Below the pieces are notes generated by a model. It did no database searches, had not been told where the DNA came from, and worked only from the letters and a program-made list of their open reading frames with translations. A DNA stretch of 64,000 bases from Lysinibacillus antri. GTDB lineage: Bacteria; Bacillota; Bacilli; Bacillales_A; Planococcaceae. Positions 18,589 through 26,983 of the stretch are shown here, piece by piece. The position numbers were made by a program, and so were the translations under genes. The stretch is from positions 62,001 through 126,000 of the forward strand of contig NZ_RYYR01000002.1 of NCBI RefSeq assembly GCF_003977595.1, read 5' to 3'. How positions within the stretch are numbered: the first letter of the stretch is position 1; each line of letters starts with the position of its first letter.

Positions 18589-20175
18589 TTAATTTATTAC
18601 TTGTTTATTCAGCTCTTGGTCACGTAATTCAATGCGTCGGATTTTACCCGATGCAGTCTTTGGAAGCTCATCGATAAATTCGATTGCTCTTGGGTATTTG
18701 TAAGGAGCCGTAATTTCTTTTACATGCTCTTGTAATTCTTTAATAATCGTTGAACTTGATTTCAAATTTGGATCACGTAATACAACAAACGCTTTTACAA
18801 TGCTACCACGAATTTCATCTGGACTTGCAACAACCGCGCATTCTTTTACTGCAGGGTGTTTAACTAGTGCATCTTCTACTTCGAATGGACCAATCGTATA
18901 TCCGGATGAAACGATAATATCGTCCCCACGACCTTCAAACCAGAAATAGCCATCCTCATCTTTATATGCTCGGTCCCCTGTTAAGAACCATTCGCCACGA
19001 TATTGCATTTGTGTTCTTTCTAAATCATTTAAATAACCTTTAAATAATGCGGGTGTAGAAGAATGAACCGCAATATCACCAACTTCACCTGGTTTCGTCG
19101 GCTCTCCTTGGTCATTTACGACATCAACAATGTTCCCAGGTGTTGGTTTACCCATTGATCCTGGTTTTGGTTGCATTCCGAGTAATGTACCAACAAGCAA
19201 TGTATTTTCAGTTTGTCCATATCCGTCTCGCACTTGAAGTGAAAAGACATCTAAAAATTTGTTAATTACTTCACTATTTAATGGTTCACCAGCAGATACT
19301 GCACTTCTCAAACTGGATAGATTATATTGTTCTAGCTCGTCTACCTTTGCCATTAATCTATATTCTGTTGGCGTACAACATAGGACATTGATTTTATTGT
19401 CTTGAAGACATTGTAGATAGTCTTTTGGATCGAAACGCCCTTTATGAACAAATGCTGTTGCACCGCTACCAAGAACCGCTAAGAATGGACTCCAAATCCA
19501 CTTTTGCCATCCAGGTGCTGCAGTTGCCCACACAATATCATCTTCTTTCACGCCAAGCCAATGTTCTGCTGTTGTACGTAAATGTGCGTATCCCCAACCG
19601 TGGGAATGCACAACACCCTTTGGATTTCCCGTTGTTCCACTTGTATACGAAAGGAAAGCAATATCAGATTCTTTTGTTTTCACATCCTCGAAAACATCTG
19701 ATAATTGTGCTAAATTTTCATTAACTGAAATCCACGGTTCAACAGCACTACCAAATACAAAAAGTTTTAAACCGTCTAAATGTTCGACTTCATCAAACTG
19801 ACTAATTTCATTATCAAAAGCAACAATTGCTTTTGCTTGAGAGTGTGTAATACGATAATCAATATCTTTTGCGCGTAACATTTCAGAACTTGGGATAATT
19901 GTAAGTCCAGCCTTTAATGCTCCGATGTATGTAACATATGCTTCTTCTGAGCGAGGGACCATAACGAGTACAACATCACCTTTAGTGAGCCCGTTACTTG
20001 CAAATAAATTGGCTACTTTATTTGCTTTTTTCATTAATTCTGCATAAGAGATCTTTTCTATTTCCCCGTTTTCATGATGAATGATAAGAGCTTTTTTGTT
20101 TGCAACTTTTGCATACTTTTCAATTTCATCTACAATGTTATAAACTTGCGGAGCTAATAAGTCTTCTCTTCTCAT
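18589..20175 (-). CDS. mbcS: Acyl-CoA synthetase MbcS (AMP-forming)
   Basis: The enzyme joins a medium or branched short-chain fatty acid to CoA through an acyl-AMP intermediate. The 528-residue protein has the AMP-binding motif SYTSGTTGNPKGVVHSHG at about 176-193, the YGQTE segment, the GDRAYKDEDGYFWFEGRGDD hinge region and the catalytic Lys511 in PKTASGKIRR. It closely resembles B. subtilis MbcS (YtcI), which works on branched precursors of membrane lipids, and lies in the same neighbourhood beside ssp and thiI. The gene is monocistronic. Acetate as substrate cannot be excluded from sequence. Confidence 0.93.
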   Translation of the reverse strand: MRREDLLAPQVYNIVDEIEKYAKVANKKALIIHHENGEIEKISYAELMKKANKVANLFASNGLTKGDVVLVMVPRSEEAYVTYIGALKAGLTIIPSSEMLRAKDIDYRITHSQAKAIVAFDNEISQFDEVEHLDGLKLFVFGSAVEPWISVNENLAQLSDVFEDVKTKESDIAFLSYTSGTTGNPKGVVHSHGWGYAHLRTTAEHWLGVKEDDIVWATAAPGWQKWIWSPFLAVLGSGATAFVHKGRFDPKDYLQCLQDNKINVLCCTPTEYRLMAKVDELEQYNLSSLRSAVSAGEPLNSEVINKFLDVFSLQVRDGYGQTENTLLVGTLLGMQPKPGSMGKPTPGNIVDVVNDQGEPTKPGEVGDIAVHSSTPALFKGYLNDLERTQMQYRGEWFLTGDRAYKDEDGYFWFEGRGDDIIVSSGYTIGPFEVEDALVKHPAVKECAVVASPDEIRGSIVKAFVVLRDPNLKSSSTIIKELQEHVKEITAPYKYPRAIEFIDELPKTASGKIRRIELRDQELNKQVIN

Positions 20176-20364
20176 TTGTATCCCCCTTATTCGTGTATCT
20201 ATTGATACATTATACTAATTATAATAATATTCATTAAAAATTTCAAAATATTCCTCGAAAAAGAGTATTTTACATACAAAATGCGTATAACGCTTTAATA
20301 AACAATAATAATTTTTTGTTATTATTAATATTTATTAAACAAAAAAATCGCTTACAAAGCATAT

Positions 20365-20396
20365 TAAAAGGGCTAGTAGCAAAATGCTACTAGCCC
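20365..20396 (-). terminator. Terminator of SASP gene 1
   Basis: GGGCTAGTAGCA (20370-20381) pairs perfectly with TGCTACTAGCCC (20385-20396), with TTTT following on the minus strand. Confidence 0.88.
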
Positions 20397-20408
20397 TCAT
20401 TTAAAGTG

Positions 20409-20621
20409 TTATTGACCGCTTGTACCACGTAATTGTGATTCAGCCATTTGCACTAAGCGTTTAGTAATTTCTCCTCCAACTGATCCGTTTGCACGAGCAG
20501 ACGCTTCAGGTCCGAGTTGAACACCAAACTCTTGAGCAATTTCATACTTCATTTGATCTAAAGCTTGTTCTGCACCAGGTACAGCAAGTTTGTTTCTGTT
20601 TCCGCTGTTGTTGTTTGTCAT
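20409..20621 (-). CDS. Small acid-soluble spore protein, alpha/beta type (copy 1)
   Basis: Alpha/beta SASPs coat spore DNA, switch it to an A-like form and protect it from UV and heat; the germination protease GPR cuts them in outgrowth. The 70-residue protein has both family signatures: [13 protein letters not shown] with the GPR cleavage region, and [17 protein letters not shown]. The ATG at 20621 follows AGGAGGTGA; a longer frame would run over the ribosome site. A sigma-G-type promoter precedes it. It differs from copy 2 at only two residues. Confidence 0.97.
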   Translation of the reverse strand: MTNNNSGNRNKLAVPGAEQALDQMKYEIAQEFGVQLGPEASARANGSVGGEITKRLVQMAESQLRGTSGQ

Positions 20622-20643
20622 GACTCTCACCTCCTTGTGCATA

Positions 20644-20672
20644 TAGAATGTGCGTTATTGATTAAATAATAC
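20644..20672 (-). promoter_or_regulatory. Sigma-G-type promoter of SASP gene 1
   Basis: On the minus strand GTATT (20672-20668) and CATTCTA (20650-20644) are separated by 17 bases, matching the forespore sigma-G form GnATR and CATnnTA. Copy 2 keeps the same arrangement. Confidence 0.75.
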
Positions 20673-20928
20673 ACAAAAAGGTAGTAGTAAATTCTGCTAG
20701 TAGCACCAGTGGAAGTATGTAAGAAAATCGCTTTCTCCCTGAGTTTAAAAAACTAAACTTTTTAAACCCCTACTTAGAGATACGACTTAACCAAATTTAA
20801 GTGCTCTTTCTCATGTTATGTAGAATATTGCACTTAATTTATAATAAATCGTATAGCAAAATGCTTGATTTTAAATTTCTTTGCTTTTTCAATTACATAT
20901 GTTTAAGTAATCAGAAAAAAATACACAT
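20673..20928. other. Intergenic stretch between the two SASP genes
   Basis: AT-rich with many stops in all frames. I see no gene or clear signal here apart from a stray GCTAGTAGC resembling the terminator arms of the two SASP units, probably a trace of the duplication. Confidence 0.5.
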
Positions 20929-20957
20929 TAAAAGCTAGTAGCATTTTCGCTACTAGC
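20929..20957 (-). terminator. Terminator of SASP gene 2
   Basis: GCTAGTAGC (20934-20942) pairs with GCTACTAGC (20949-20957), with TTTTAATG following on the minus strand. The arms are the same sequence as in the terminator of copy 1. Confidence 0.83.
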
Positions 20958-20969
20958 CCTTGATTTTCA

Positions 20970-21182
20970 TTATTGGCCAGAAGTACCACGTAATTGTGAT
21001 TCAGCCATTTGTACAAGACGTTTAGTAATTTCTCCTCCAACTGATCCGTTTGCACGAGAAGACGCTTCAGGTCCGAGTTGAACACCAAACTCTTGCGCGA
21101 TTTCATATTTCATTTGATCTAAAGCTTGTTCTGCACCAGGTACAGCTAGCTTATTTCTATTACCGCTATTGTTTGAAGTCAT
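20970..21182 (-). CDS. Small acid-soluble spore protein, alpha/beta type (copy 2)
   Basis: A 70-residue alpha/beta SASP, identical to copy 1 except Ser for Asn at residue 3 and Ser for Ala in the middle (PEASSRANG against PEASARANG). It holds the same GPR region and DNA-binding signatures. The ATG at 21182 follows AGGAGGTGA. Promoter, coding region and terminator all match copy 1, so a unit of about 560 bases was duplicated in tandem. The neighbour is thiI, as for sspA of B. subtilis. Confidence 0.97.
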   Translation of the reverse strand: MTSNNSGNRNKLAVPGAEQALDQMKYEIAQEFGVQLGPEASSRANGSVGGEITKRLVQMAESQLRGTSGQ

Positions 21183-21204
21183 GTTTCTCACCTCCTTGTG
21201 CATA

Positions 21205-21233
21205 TAGATTGTGCGATATTACATTTTTAATAC
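21205..21233 (-). promoter_or_regulatory. Sigma-G-type promoter of SASP gene 2
   Basis: GTATT (21233-21229) and CAATCTA (21211-21205) on the minus strand, with the same 17-base gap as in copy 1. The conserved spacing between the copies supports both calls. Confidence 0.7.
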
Positions 21234-21278
21234 ACAAAAAATAAGAGGTAAGTATTTCCGGTTTTTTAAAAACTTAAA

Positions 21279-22484
21279 CTATAAGAAATCAGCAAATTTA
21301 TCTTCCGTCTTTTCTTCAGGGAATTTATATACTTCACGGTTTTTCACTGCACGTTCGATTAATTCATCAAATTCCGTGAAGCTTTCATAGTAATTAATTT
21401 TTTCAACTTTTGGCTTTGTCTTTGGATTTGCTGGTGTAAAGATTGTACAGCAATCCTCATAAGGTAAAATAGATGTTTCATATGTTCCAATTTGTTCAGC
21501 AATTGATATAATTTCTAATTTATCATAAGCAATAAGCGGTCTTAAAATTGGTGTATTTGTTACATCATTAATGGCCGTTAAACTTTCTAATGTTTGACTT
21601 GCCACTTGCCCTAAACTTTCACCTGTTACGATACCGAATGCACCGATCTCTTCTCGTACTTTGTCGGCAATTCGCATCATTAATCGACGAGTTGTTGTCA
21701 TTAATGTATTACTAGGCACTCGATCTCTAATTAACACTTGAATTTCTGTAAACGGGATTACATGTAATCGAATATTTGCTCCGAATTTTGTTAAATCGTT
21801 GGCTAAATCTTTCACTTTTTGTAGGGAATGATCATTTGTATATGGCGGGCTGAAAAAGTGAATGGCTTCTAATCGTACACCGCGCTTCATCAATAAATAA
21901 CCAGCAACCGGACTATCGATTCCACCTGAAAGCATTAATAAAGATTTTCCATTAGATCCCACCGGCATTCCACCAGCACCCGGAAGAACTTGTGCCATCA
22001 TATAAATCGCATCTTGACGAACTTCGACACGTAATTCAATATCCGGCTTTTTTACTTGTACCGAAATATTTGTATTATTTCTTAACACATGTGCACCAAT
22101 TTCACGTTGCAATTCGTGTGAGTCTAATGGAAATGATTTATCTGAACGACGCACTTCCACCTTAAATGTTAACGTTTGGTCTTTAAATTGTTCCATTATT
22201 TTTAAGCTTAAGTCTTTCATTGCATCTAAATCTTTTTCACAGTAAGCAACTGGACTATAGGATTGAATACCAAAAATTGTTGGCATTCTTTCCATTAAAA
22301 TAGCATATTGTTCTTCCGTTTCAATTACAATGTGCATTCGATCTCGCTCAGATTGAATTTTTAATGGTGCAATGTCATTGAACGTATGACGAATATTTGT
22401 ACGTAGTCGATTAATAAAGTCTTTTTTATTTCGCCCTTTAGTGGATAACTCACCGTAACGAATTAATATCTCTTTCCAAATCAT
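21279..22484 (-). CDS. thiI: tRNA 4-thiouridine synthetase ThiI
   Basis: ThiI adenylates uridine 8 of tRNA and transfers sulfur to it, and takes part in thiazole synthesis. The 401-residue protein has the N-terminal ferredoxin-like and THUMP domains (to about 165) and a PP-loop domain with LSGGIDSP at 185-192. It lacks the C-terminal rhodanese domain of the E. coli protein, as in other Bacillales, where a dedicated cysteine desulfurase supplies sulfur. That desulfurase is the gene directly upstream, with a four-base ATGA overlap. Confidence 0.97.
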   Translation of the reverse strand: MIWKEILIRYGELSTKGRNKKDFINRLRTNIRHTFNDIAPLKIQSERDRMHIVIETEEQYAILMERMPTIFGIQSYSPVAYCEKDLDAMKDLSLKIMEQFKDQTLTFKVEVRRSDKSFPLDSHELQREIGAHVLRNNTNISVQVKKPDIELRVEVRQDAIYMMAQVLPGAGGMPVGSNGKSLLMLSGGIDSPVAGYLLMKRGVRLEAIHFFSPPYTNDHSLQKVKDLANDLTKFGANIRLHVIPFTEIQVLIRDRVPSNTLMTTTRRLMMRIADKVREEIGAFGIVTGESLGQVASQTLESLTAINDVTNTPILRPLIAYDKLEIISIAEQIGTYETSILPYEDCCTIFTPANPKTKPKVEKINYYESFTEFDELIERAVKNREVYKFPEEKTEDKFADFL

Positions 22485-23629
22485 ACTATTATTTCTCCTT
22501 TTAAGTCTTTCATCACATTTGTGAAAGCTTTTTTAAATTCTTGAATGTCTTCATCATTCGTTAACGCCCCAAAACTTAATCGAATGACGCCATTGACGAA
22601 GTTTGGTGGAATATTTAACGCTTTTACAACATGGCTTGTTTTCTTTTGCTTTGAAGAGCAGGCACTTGATGTTGAAACAATGATGCCTTGTTTTTGAAGG
22701 GCATTAATTAAAATCTCCCCTTTTAAATCTTTTACGCTAAATGACAATATATGGGCTGCCCCTAATTTTGTCGATAATAGATGAATTGAGTCACCAAAAC
22801 TAGTTAAATAATCGAAAAGTTCATTATGCCATTTTCGATATTTTTGTTCTGATTGTTCCATATACTCTGCAGCCATCCTTGCTGCTTTTGCCAGTGCTAC
22901 GGCTTGAGGGACTGCTACCGTTCCACTGCGTAGACCAAATTCCTGACCTCCACCTAAAACAAACGGAATGATATTCATTTTTTTTCGGAAAGCAATCACT
23001 CCTGATCCTTTTAAACCATGTATTTTATGGCCAGAAATGGAGATAATATCTGGACCCGCATCACCATTAAAATGAATGGGCAATTTTCCAAAGCTTTGGA
23101 CTGCATCTACATGAAATGCTGCACGGCTATTTTCGTGAATCAGTTTCGCAGCTTCTTCAATTGGTTGAATGGCACCCATCTCGTTATTAACGTGCATAAT
23201 ACTAACTAAAACTGTATCTTTTCGCAATTTTTCCTGAAGCTCTTGTAAAGAGATCGTCCCAGTTGCGTCCACTTTCAAGTAATCCACTTCATAGCCTTCT
23301 GCCTCTAGTGATTTAGCTGCTTCAAGAATAGAGGCATGCTCAATTTCCGTTGTAATAATATGCTTGCCTTTATGAGTATTTGCTTTTGGTACACCAAATA
23401 TCGCAAAGTTATTGGATTCTGTTCCACCAGCTGTAAATAGCACATGTTGATTTTCTGTATGTAGTAAATTGGCTACTTGCCCGCGCGCACGATCAAGTAA
23501 AGTATTTGACTCAACACCTGCTTCATGAATAGAGGCAGGGTTAGCATAAAATGACTCATTCACTTGAATAAATGTATTTAAAACTTCTTTATATGGTTTC
23601 GTTGTCGCACTATTATCTAAATATATCAT
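22481..23629 (-). CDS. nifZ: Cysteine desulfurase (NifZ/IscS type) for ThiI
   Basis: A PLP enzyme that releases sulfur from cysteine as a persulfide. The 382-residue protein has the PLP lysine at K202 in SGHKIHG, the histidine in EIEHAS, and the sulfur-accepting Cys324 in STSSACSS. The loop before the cysteine is of the IscS/NifS class I kind. Its translational overlap with thiI and the B. subtilis parallel point to tRNA thiolation as its task rather than general iron-sulfur assembly. The ATG at 23629 follows GGGAG. Confidence 0.95.
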   Translation of the reverse strand: MIYLDNSATTKPYKEVLNTFIQVNESFYANPASIHEAGVESNTLLDRARGQVANLLHTENQHVLFTAGGTESNNFAIFGVPKANTHKGKHIITTEIEHASILEAAKSLEAEGYEVDYLKVDATGTISLQELQEKLRKDTVLVSIMHVNNEMGAIQPIEEAAKLIHENSRAAFHVDAVQSFGKLPIHFNGDAGPDIISISGHKIHGLKGSGVIAFRKKMNIIPFVLGGGQEFGLRSGTVAVPQAVALAKAARMAAEYMEQSEQKYRKWHNELFDYLTSFGDSIHLLSTKLGAAHILSFSVKDLKGEILINALQKQGIIVSTSSACSSKQKKTSHVVKALNIPPNFVNGVIRLSFGALTNDEDIQEFKKAFTNVMKDLKGEIIV

Positions 23630-23707
23630 TTGTCTCCCTACCTTCTTTTAGCTAATAAGTAAATAATGCCGGAAATGTTCATAAACGCTTTTCTCTGTCG
23701 TGAAGAA

Positions 23708-23737
23708 AGCCACCTACACAATTTGTGAGGTGGCTTA
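23708..23737 (-). terminator. Terminator after ezrA
   Basis: AAGCCACCT (23708-23716) pairs with AGGTGGCTT (23729-23737), with CACA/TGTG continuing inside. The tail on the minus strand is T-rich (CTTTCTTC region). Confidence 0.7.
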
Positions 23738-23783
23738 ATTCTCTATTTTATTATAACGCTTATGTCAATACCCGCATACTGCC

Positions 23784-25490
23784 TTAGCCTTGTCTTGCAT
23801 ACAACTCTTCTTGAACAAGCTCTTCAATACGTTTGATTGCTCCTGGTTCTGCTTGCTCAACAGCTGCCGCAGCATCTTCTAATGCTTTTATGTAACGATA
23901 TTGTTTGAATGCTTCTTCTGCATCGAGAAGTAATTCATGAACTCTCGTATTTGTTGCGCGATAACGATTTCCATATTGAATCATATGTTCAATTAACATG
24001 ACGTTTTCAATCATTTCTTTTGCATGTCTATTAACTTCCTGAATACAATGTTTCGCATTTTGTAAATTGCTTTGAACTAATTGCATATTAAGCGGTACTT
24101 CCTGTAAGCTTTGCATCACAATAAACAGCTGTTCTTCTGCTTCTTCTAAACGTGCATCCATTTCTTCTGGTACTCCTGGAATGTTTGCTTTGTTTAACTG
24201 GCGATCTGTTTCTTGTAGCAGTCGCTTTAAGTTGTCTAGTTGTGCACGCGCTTTATTCTCATCAATGCGTAAATTTTTCAATCGATTTGAGAATTGCTCT
24301 TGTTCTTCTTGTATACGCTCGATTTCTTCACTAATTTCAATTAACTCTTCCTGCAAGCTAGAGTATGCCGATTTTTCCTCATGTACACGCGCTAATAATA
24401 GTTCGTAACGTTTTTGAATGATTTCCAGTTGTTTTAAACCAATTTTTGGTATTTCCGCTTCTTTATCCGTTAAATGATAGCTATTTTGAACATAAATGGC
24501 TTCATTTCCCACTTCCCTAGTAGTATGTAACACTTCACTTAAAATACTAAAGGTGCTTTCACAATTTCTATCTACATAGTTTTTTGCAATTACTTCTTTC
24601 TCAAGAAGGTCATAATAATGATCAATTTCATCATTAATTTCATATATTCGTGGTTCCACAATTTCGATTTCAAGATTTGCTAACTGTTCTTTTAAAATAT
24701 CTAGTTCTTTTTCAATTTTATTTAGATATTCAGTAAGTTCTAAATGTCTTAAATAATATGCTTGCTCTTCCATTTCACGTTGCCCATTTCTTAGTTCGTG
24801 AATGGCTGTTGGAATTTTCGTTTGAATATGCGTCAAAAGACTTGGTACTTCATTGAGTAAATGGAATAGATCACTTGCTTCATTATTTAAAGCAAGGACG
24901 ATTTCTCTTGCTTGTAAATAGTTTCCCTCGACTGTTAATGCATCATATTGTTCAAATTTCGGCACAAACTGTTCCACTTTTTTCTCTAAGGCGCCTAACG
25001 CTGGACCGAAAGAATGTTGGTGTGCTAATAAAGTTTTACGGGCTGCACGATATTGATCTTTTAAATGTTCCACTTCGATCCGATTTTTTTCTTCACTTCC
25101 GATAAGCTCATCTAATTCATTTAAGATTTGAGCTTTATTTTGCTCGCATTTGGCTATATATTCCTCAATTTCACGTTCTATCATGCTAGCTTTTTTGAAT
25201 TTAAATCGATCTATGTATTCTTCAGCATCAAAAAGCATAGAATCTATTTTGATTACATGTACATCAATTACTTCCGTCCACATGTTACGCCAATGTTCAA
25301 ACATCTCTTCAGTTTGTCCATTCATATTGAGCGCTTTCACTTTCGTAAGCTCCTCAAATATTGGATAATGCTGAATTTCCATTTTTTCTTTTTCAAGTCG
25401 TTGTATAACAACATTATGTTTACGTCGGATTACTAATCCTCCGATAAATAATGCTAATAGTACGATGACGACAATGATGATATACTTCAT
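23784..25490 (-). CDS. ezrA: Septation ring formation regulator EzrA
   Basis: EzrA is a membrane-anchored spectrin-like protein that controls FtsZ ring position and links division to wall synthesis. The 568-residue protein has one N-terminal membrane segment (about 2-22) followed almost wholly by charged, heptad-rich helices, and ends with the conserved QYRYIKALEDAAAAVEQAEPGA region that in B. subtilis is needed for mid-cell location. Length is nearly that of B. subtilis EzrA (562). The ATG at 25490 has a GGGGG ribosome site. It lies between hisJ (divergent) and nifZ, as in relatives. Confidence 0.96.
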   Translation of the reverse strand: MKYIIIVVIVLLALFIGGLVIRRKHNVVIQRLEKEKMEIQHYPIFEELTKVKALNMNGQTEEMFEHWRNMWTEVIDVHVIKIDSMLFDAEEYIDRFKFKKASMIEREIEEYIAKCEQNKAQILNELDELIGSEEKNRIEVEHLKDQYRAARKTLLAHQHSFGPALGALEKKVEQFVPKFEQYDALTVEGNYLQAREIVLALNNEASDLFHLLNEVPSLLTHIQTKIPTAIHELRNGQREMEEQAYYLRHLELTEYLNKIEKELDILKEQLANLEIEIVEPRIYEINDEIDHYYDLLEKEVIAKNYVDRNCESTFSILSEVLHTTREVGNEAIYVQNSYHLTDKEAEIPKIGLKQLEIIQKRYELLLARVHEEKSAYSSLQEELIEISEEIERIQEEQEQFSNRLKNLRIDENKARAQLDNLKRLLQETDRQLNKANIPGVPEEMDARLEEAEEQLFIVMQSLQEVPLNMQLVQSNLQNAKHCIQEVNRHAKEMIENVMLIEHMIQYGNRYRATNTRVHELLLDAEEAFKQYRYIKALEDAAAAVEQAEPGAIKRIEELVQEELYARQG

Positions 25491-25624
25491 CGTAAGCCCC
25501 CTATTCCAAAATCATACATCTACGCATTTTCGTAACTATAATATACCATGTTTTTGATGTTTTGTTGAATGAAAATACAGGAATTTAAAAGTAATGTCTT
25601 AATAATGAAATGGAGGTTTAATTT

Positions 25625-26419
25625 ATGAAAAGAGATGGTCATATTCACACACCTTTTTGCCCACACGGTACAGATGATGCTTTTGAAAAATATATACAAA
25701 AAGCAATTGAAAGCGGATTTTCAGAAATCTCTTTTACTGAACATGCACCTTTACCGACGAATTTTGTAGATCCTACACCAGATAAAGATAGCGGGATGTT
25801 ACCAAAATATTTGACAACTTACTTAGAGCAACTGAAAATTTTAAAAGAAACGTATGCGGAACAGATTACAATAAATATTGGGCTTGAAATCGATTATATT
25901 GAAGGTTATGAGACAGAAACAAAAGCGTTACTTGATATCGTTGGCCCTTCGCTAACTGATGCCATCCTTTCTGTCCATTTTCTTAAATTCAATGATACGT
26001 ATACGTGTATCGACTTTTCTGAAGACGTTTATTTAGATTTCGCACAAAAAGTTGGTGGAATCGAAGCAATGTACAACCTATATTACGATACTGTGCTAAA
26101 ATCAATTGATGCAAACTTAGGACGGTTTAAACCGAAAAGAATTGGTCATCCGACACTGATACATAAATTCCAATTAGCTCACAACGAACAAATCGATGAC
26201 GATCACCGAATTAAAGAATTGTTAACATATATGAAAGAAAAAAATTGTGAATTAGATGTTAACAGCGCGGGGTTAAGCAAATCGTTTTGCAAGGAACCCT
26301 ATCCACCAATGCATATGATTGAATATGCGCGGTCCATTGAATTACCTTTTGTATTTGGCTCTGACGCACACTCGGCACAAGATTTGCACCAACACTACGA
26401 CATCATTTTTAAGAAATAG
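25625..26419 (+). CDS. hisJ: Histidinol-phosphatase, PHP family
   Basis: HisJ removes phosphate from histidinol phosphate in histidine synthesis; it is the PHP-type enzyme of Bacillus, unlike the HAD-type of enteric bacteria. The 264-residue protein shows the metal-binding strings DGHIHTPFCPHG at the N-terminus, TEHAPLP near residue 40, SVHFL and the C-terminal GSDAHS. The ATG at 25625 has GGAGG at good spacing. It is divergent from ezrA and lies 19 bases before the sulfoxide reductase gene, so the two may be cotranscribed. Confidence 0.94.
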   Translation: MKRDGHIHTPFCPHGTDDAFEKYIQKAIESGFSEISFTEHAPLPTNFVDPTPDKDSGMLPKYLTTYLEQLKILKETYAEQITINIGLEIDYIEGYETETKALLDIVGPSLTDAILSVHFLKFNDTYTCIDFSEDVYLDFAQKVGGIEAMYNLYYDTVLKSIDANLGRFKPKRIGHPTLIHKFQLAHNEQIDDDHRIKELLTYMKEKNCELDVNSAGLSKSFCKEPYPPMHMIEYARSIELPFVFGSDAHSAQDLHQHYDIIFKK

Positions 26420-26438
26420 TTTTACTGGAGGTTACCCT

Positions 26439-26918
26439 ATGTTCTCAAAAATCAATTATGAAGGATCCGTTGAAATTCAATATGAAACTGTTGCCAAACA
26501 ATTAGACGCTTTACTCGAGGGTGAAACAGACCAAATTGCAAATTTAAGTAATGCTTCTGCGTTATTAAATCAATTTTTGGATAATATCAATTGGGTAGGT
26601 TTTTATCTTTTAAAAGAGGATGAACTTGTTTTAGGTCCATTCCAAGGTCTTCCTGCATGTGTACGCATTGCAATTGGAAGAGGCGTTTGTGGTACTGCAG
26701 TCTCTAAAAAAGAAACAATTGTTGTAGATGACGTTCATGAATTCCCAGGACATATCGCTTGCGACGCAGCATCAAATTCAGAAATTGTTATTCCAATAAT
26801 GAAAGAACATGAAGTAATTGGCGTATTAGATATCGATAGCCCAATAAAAAGCCGATTCTCATACGAAGATCAAAAAGGACTTGAATTGTTTATCAATACG
26901 TTAACGAAACATATTTAA
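26439..26918 (+). CDS. Free methionine-R-sulfoxide reductase (GAF domain)
   Basis: This 159-residue GAF-domain enzyme reduces free methionine-(R)-sulfoxide. The three cysteines of the family are visible in LPACVRI, GRGVCGTA and HIACDAAS; two form the catalytic disulfide. It matches YtsP of B. subtilis and YebR/MsrC of E. coli. The ATG at 26439 follows a GGAGG site; a longer frame reaching into hisJ has no ribosome site. The gene ends in a strong bidirectional terminator shared with the convergent GGDEF gene. Confidence 0.94.
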   Translation: MFSKINYEGSVEIQYETVAKQLDALLEGETDQIANLSNASALLNQFLDNINWVGFYLLKEDELVLGPFQGLPACVRIAIGRGVCGTAVSKKETIVVDDVHEFPGHIACDAASNSEIVIPIMKEHEVIGVLDIDSPIKSRFSYEDQKGLELFINTLTKHI

Positions 26919-26923
26919 ACAAT

Positions 26924-26983
26924 AAAAAACTTACTACGTATAATGGGGACCTGAGCGCACCCACGTATCGTAGTAAGTTTTTT
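26924..26983. terminator. Bidirectional terminator between the GAF and GGDEF genes
   Basis: AAAAAACTTACTACG (26924-26938) pairs with CGTAGTAAGTTTTTT (26969-26983) over 15 bases, with more pairing inside (TGGG/CCCA). Placed between convergent genes. Confidence 0.9.

Noticed and set aside
20903-21106. 67-codon minus-strand frame overlapping SASP copy 2
   Set aside because: It lies out of frame over a certain SASP gene and crosses its terminator.
25128-25436. 102-codon plus-strand frame inside ezrA
   Set aside because: Low-complexity, Phe/Tyr-rich translation of the antisense strand of a coiled-coil gene; ezrA itself is certain.
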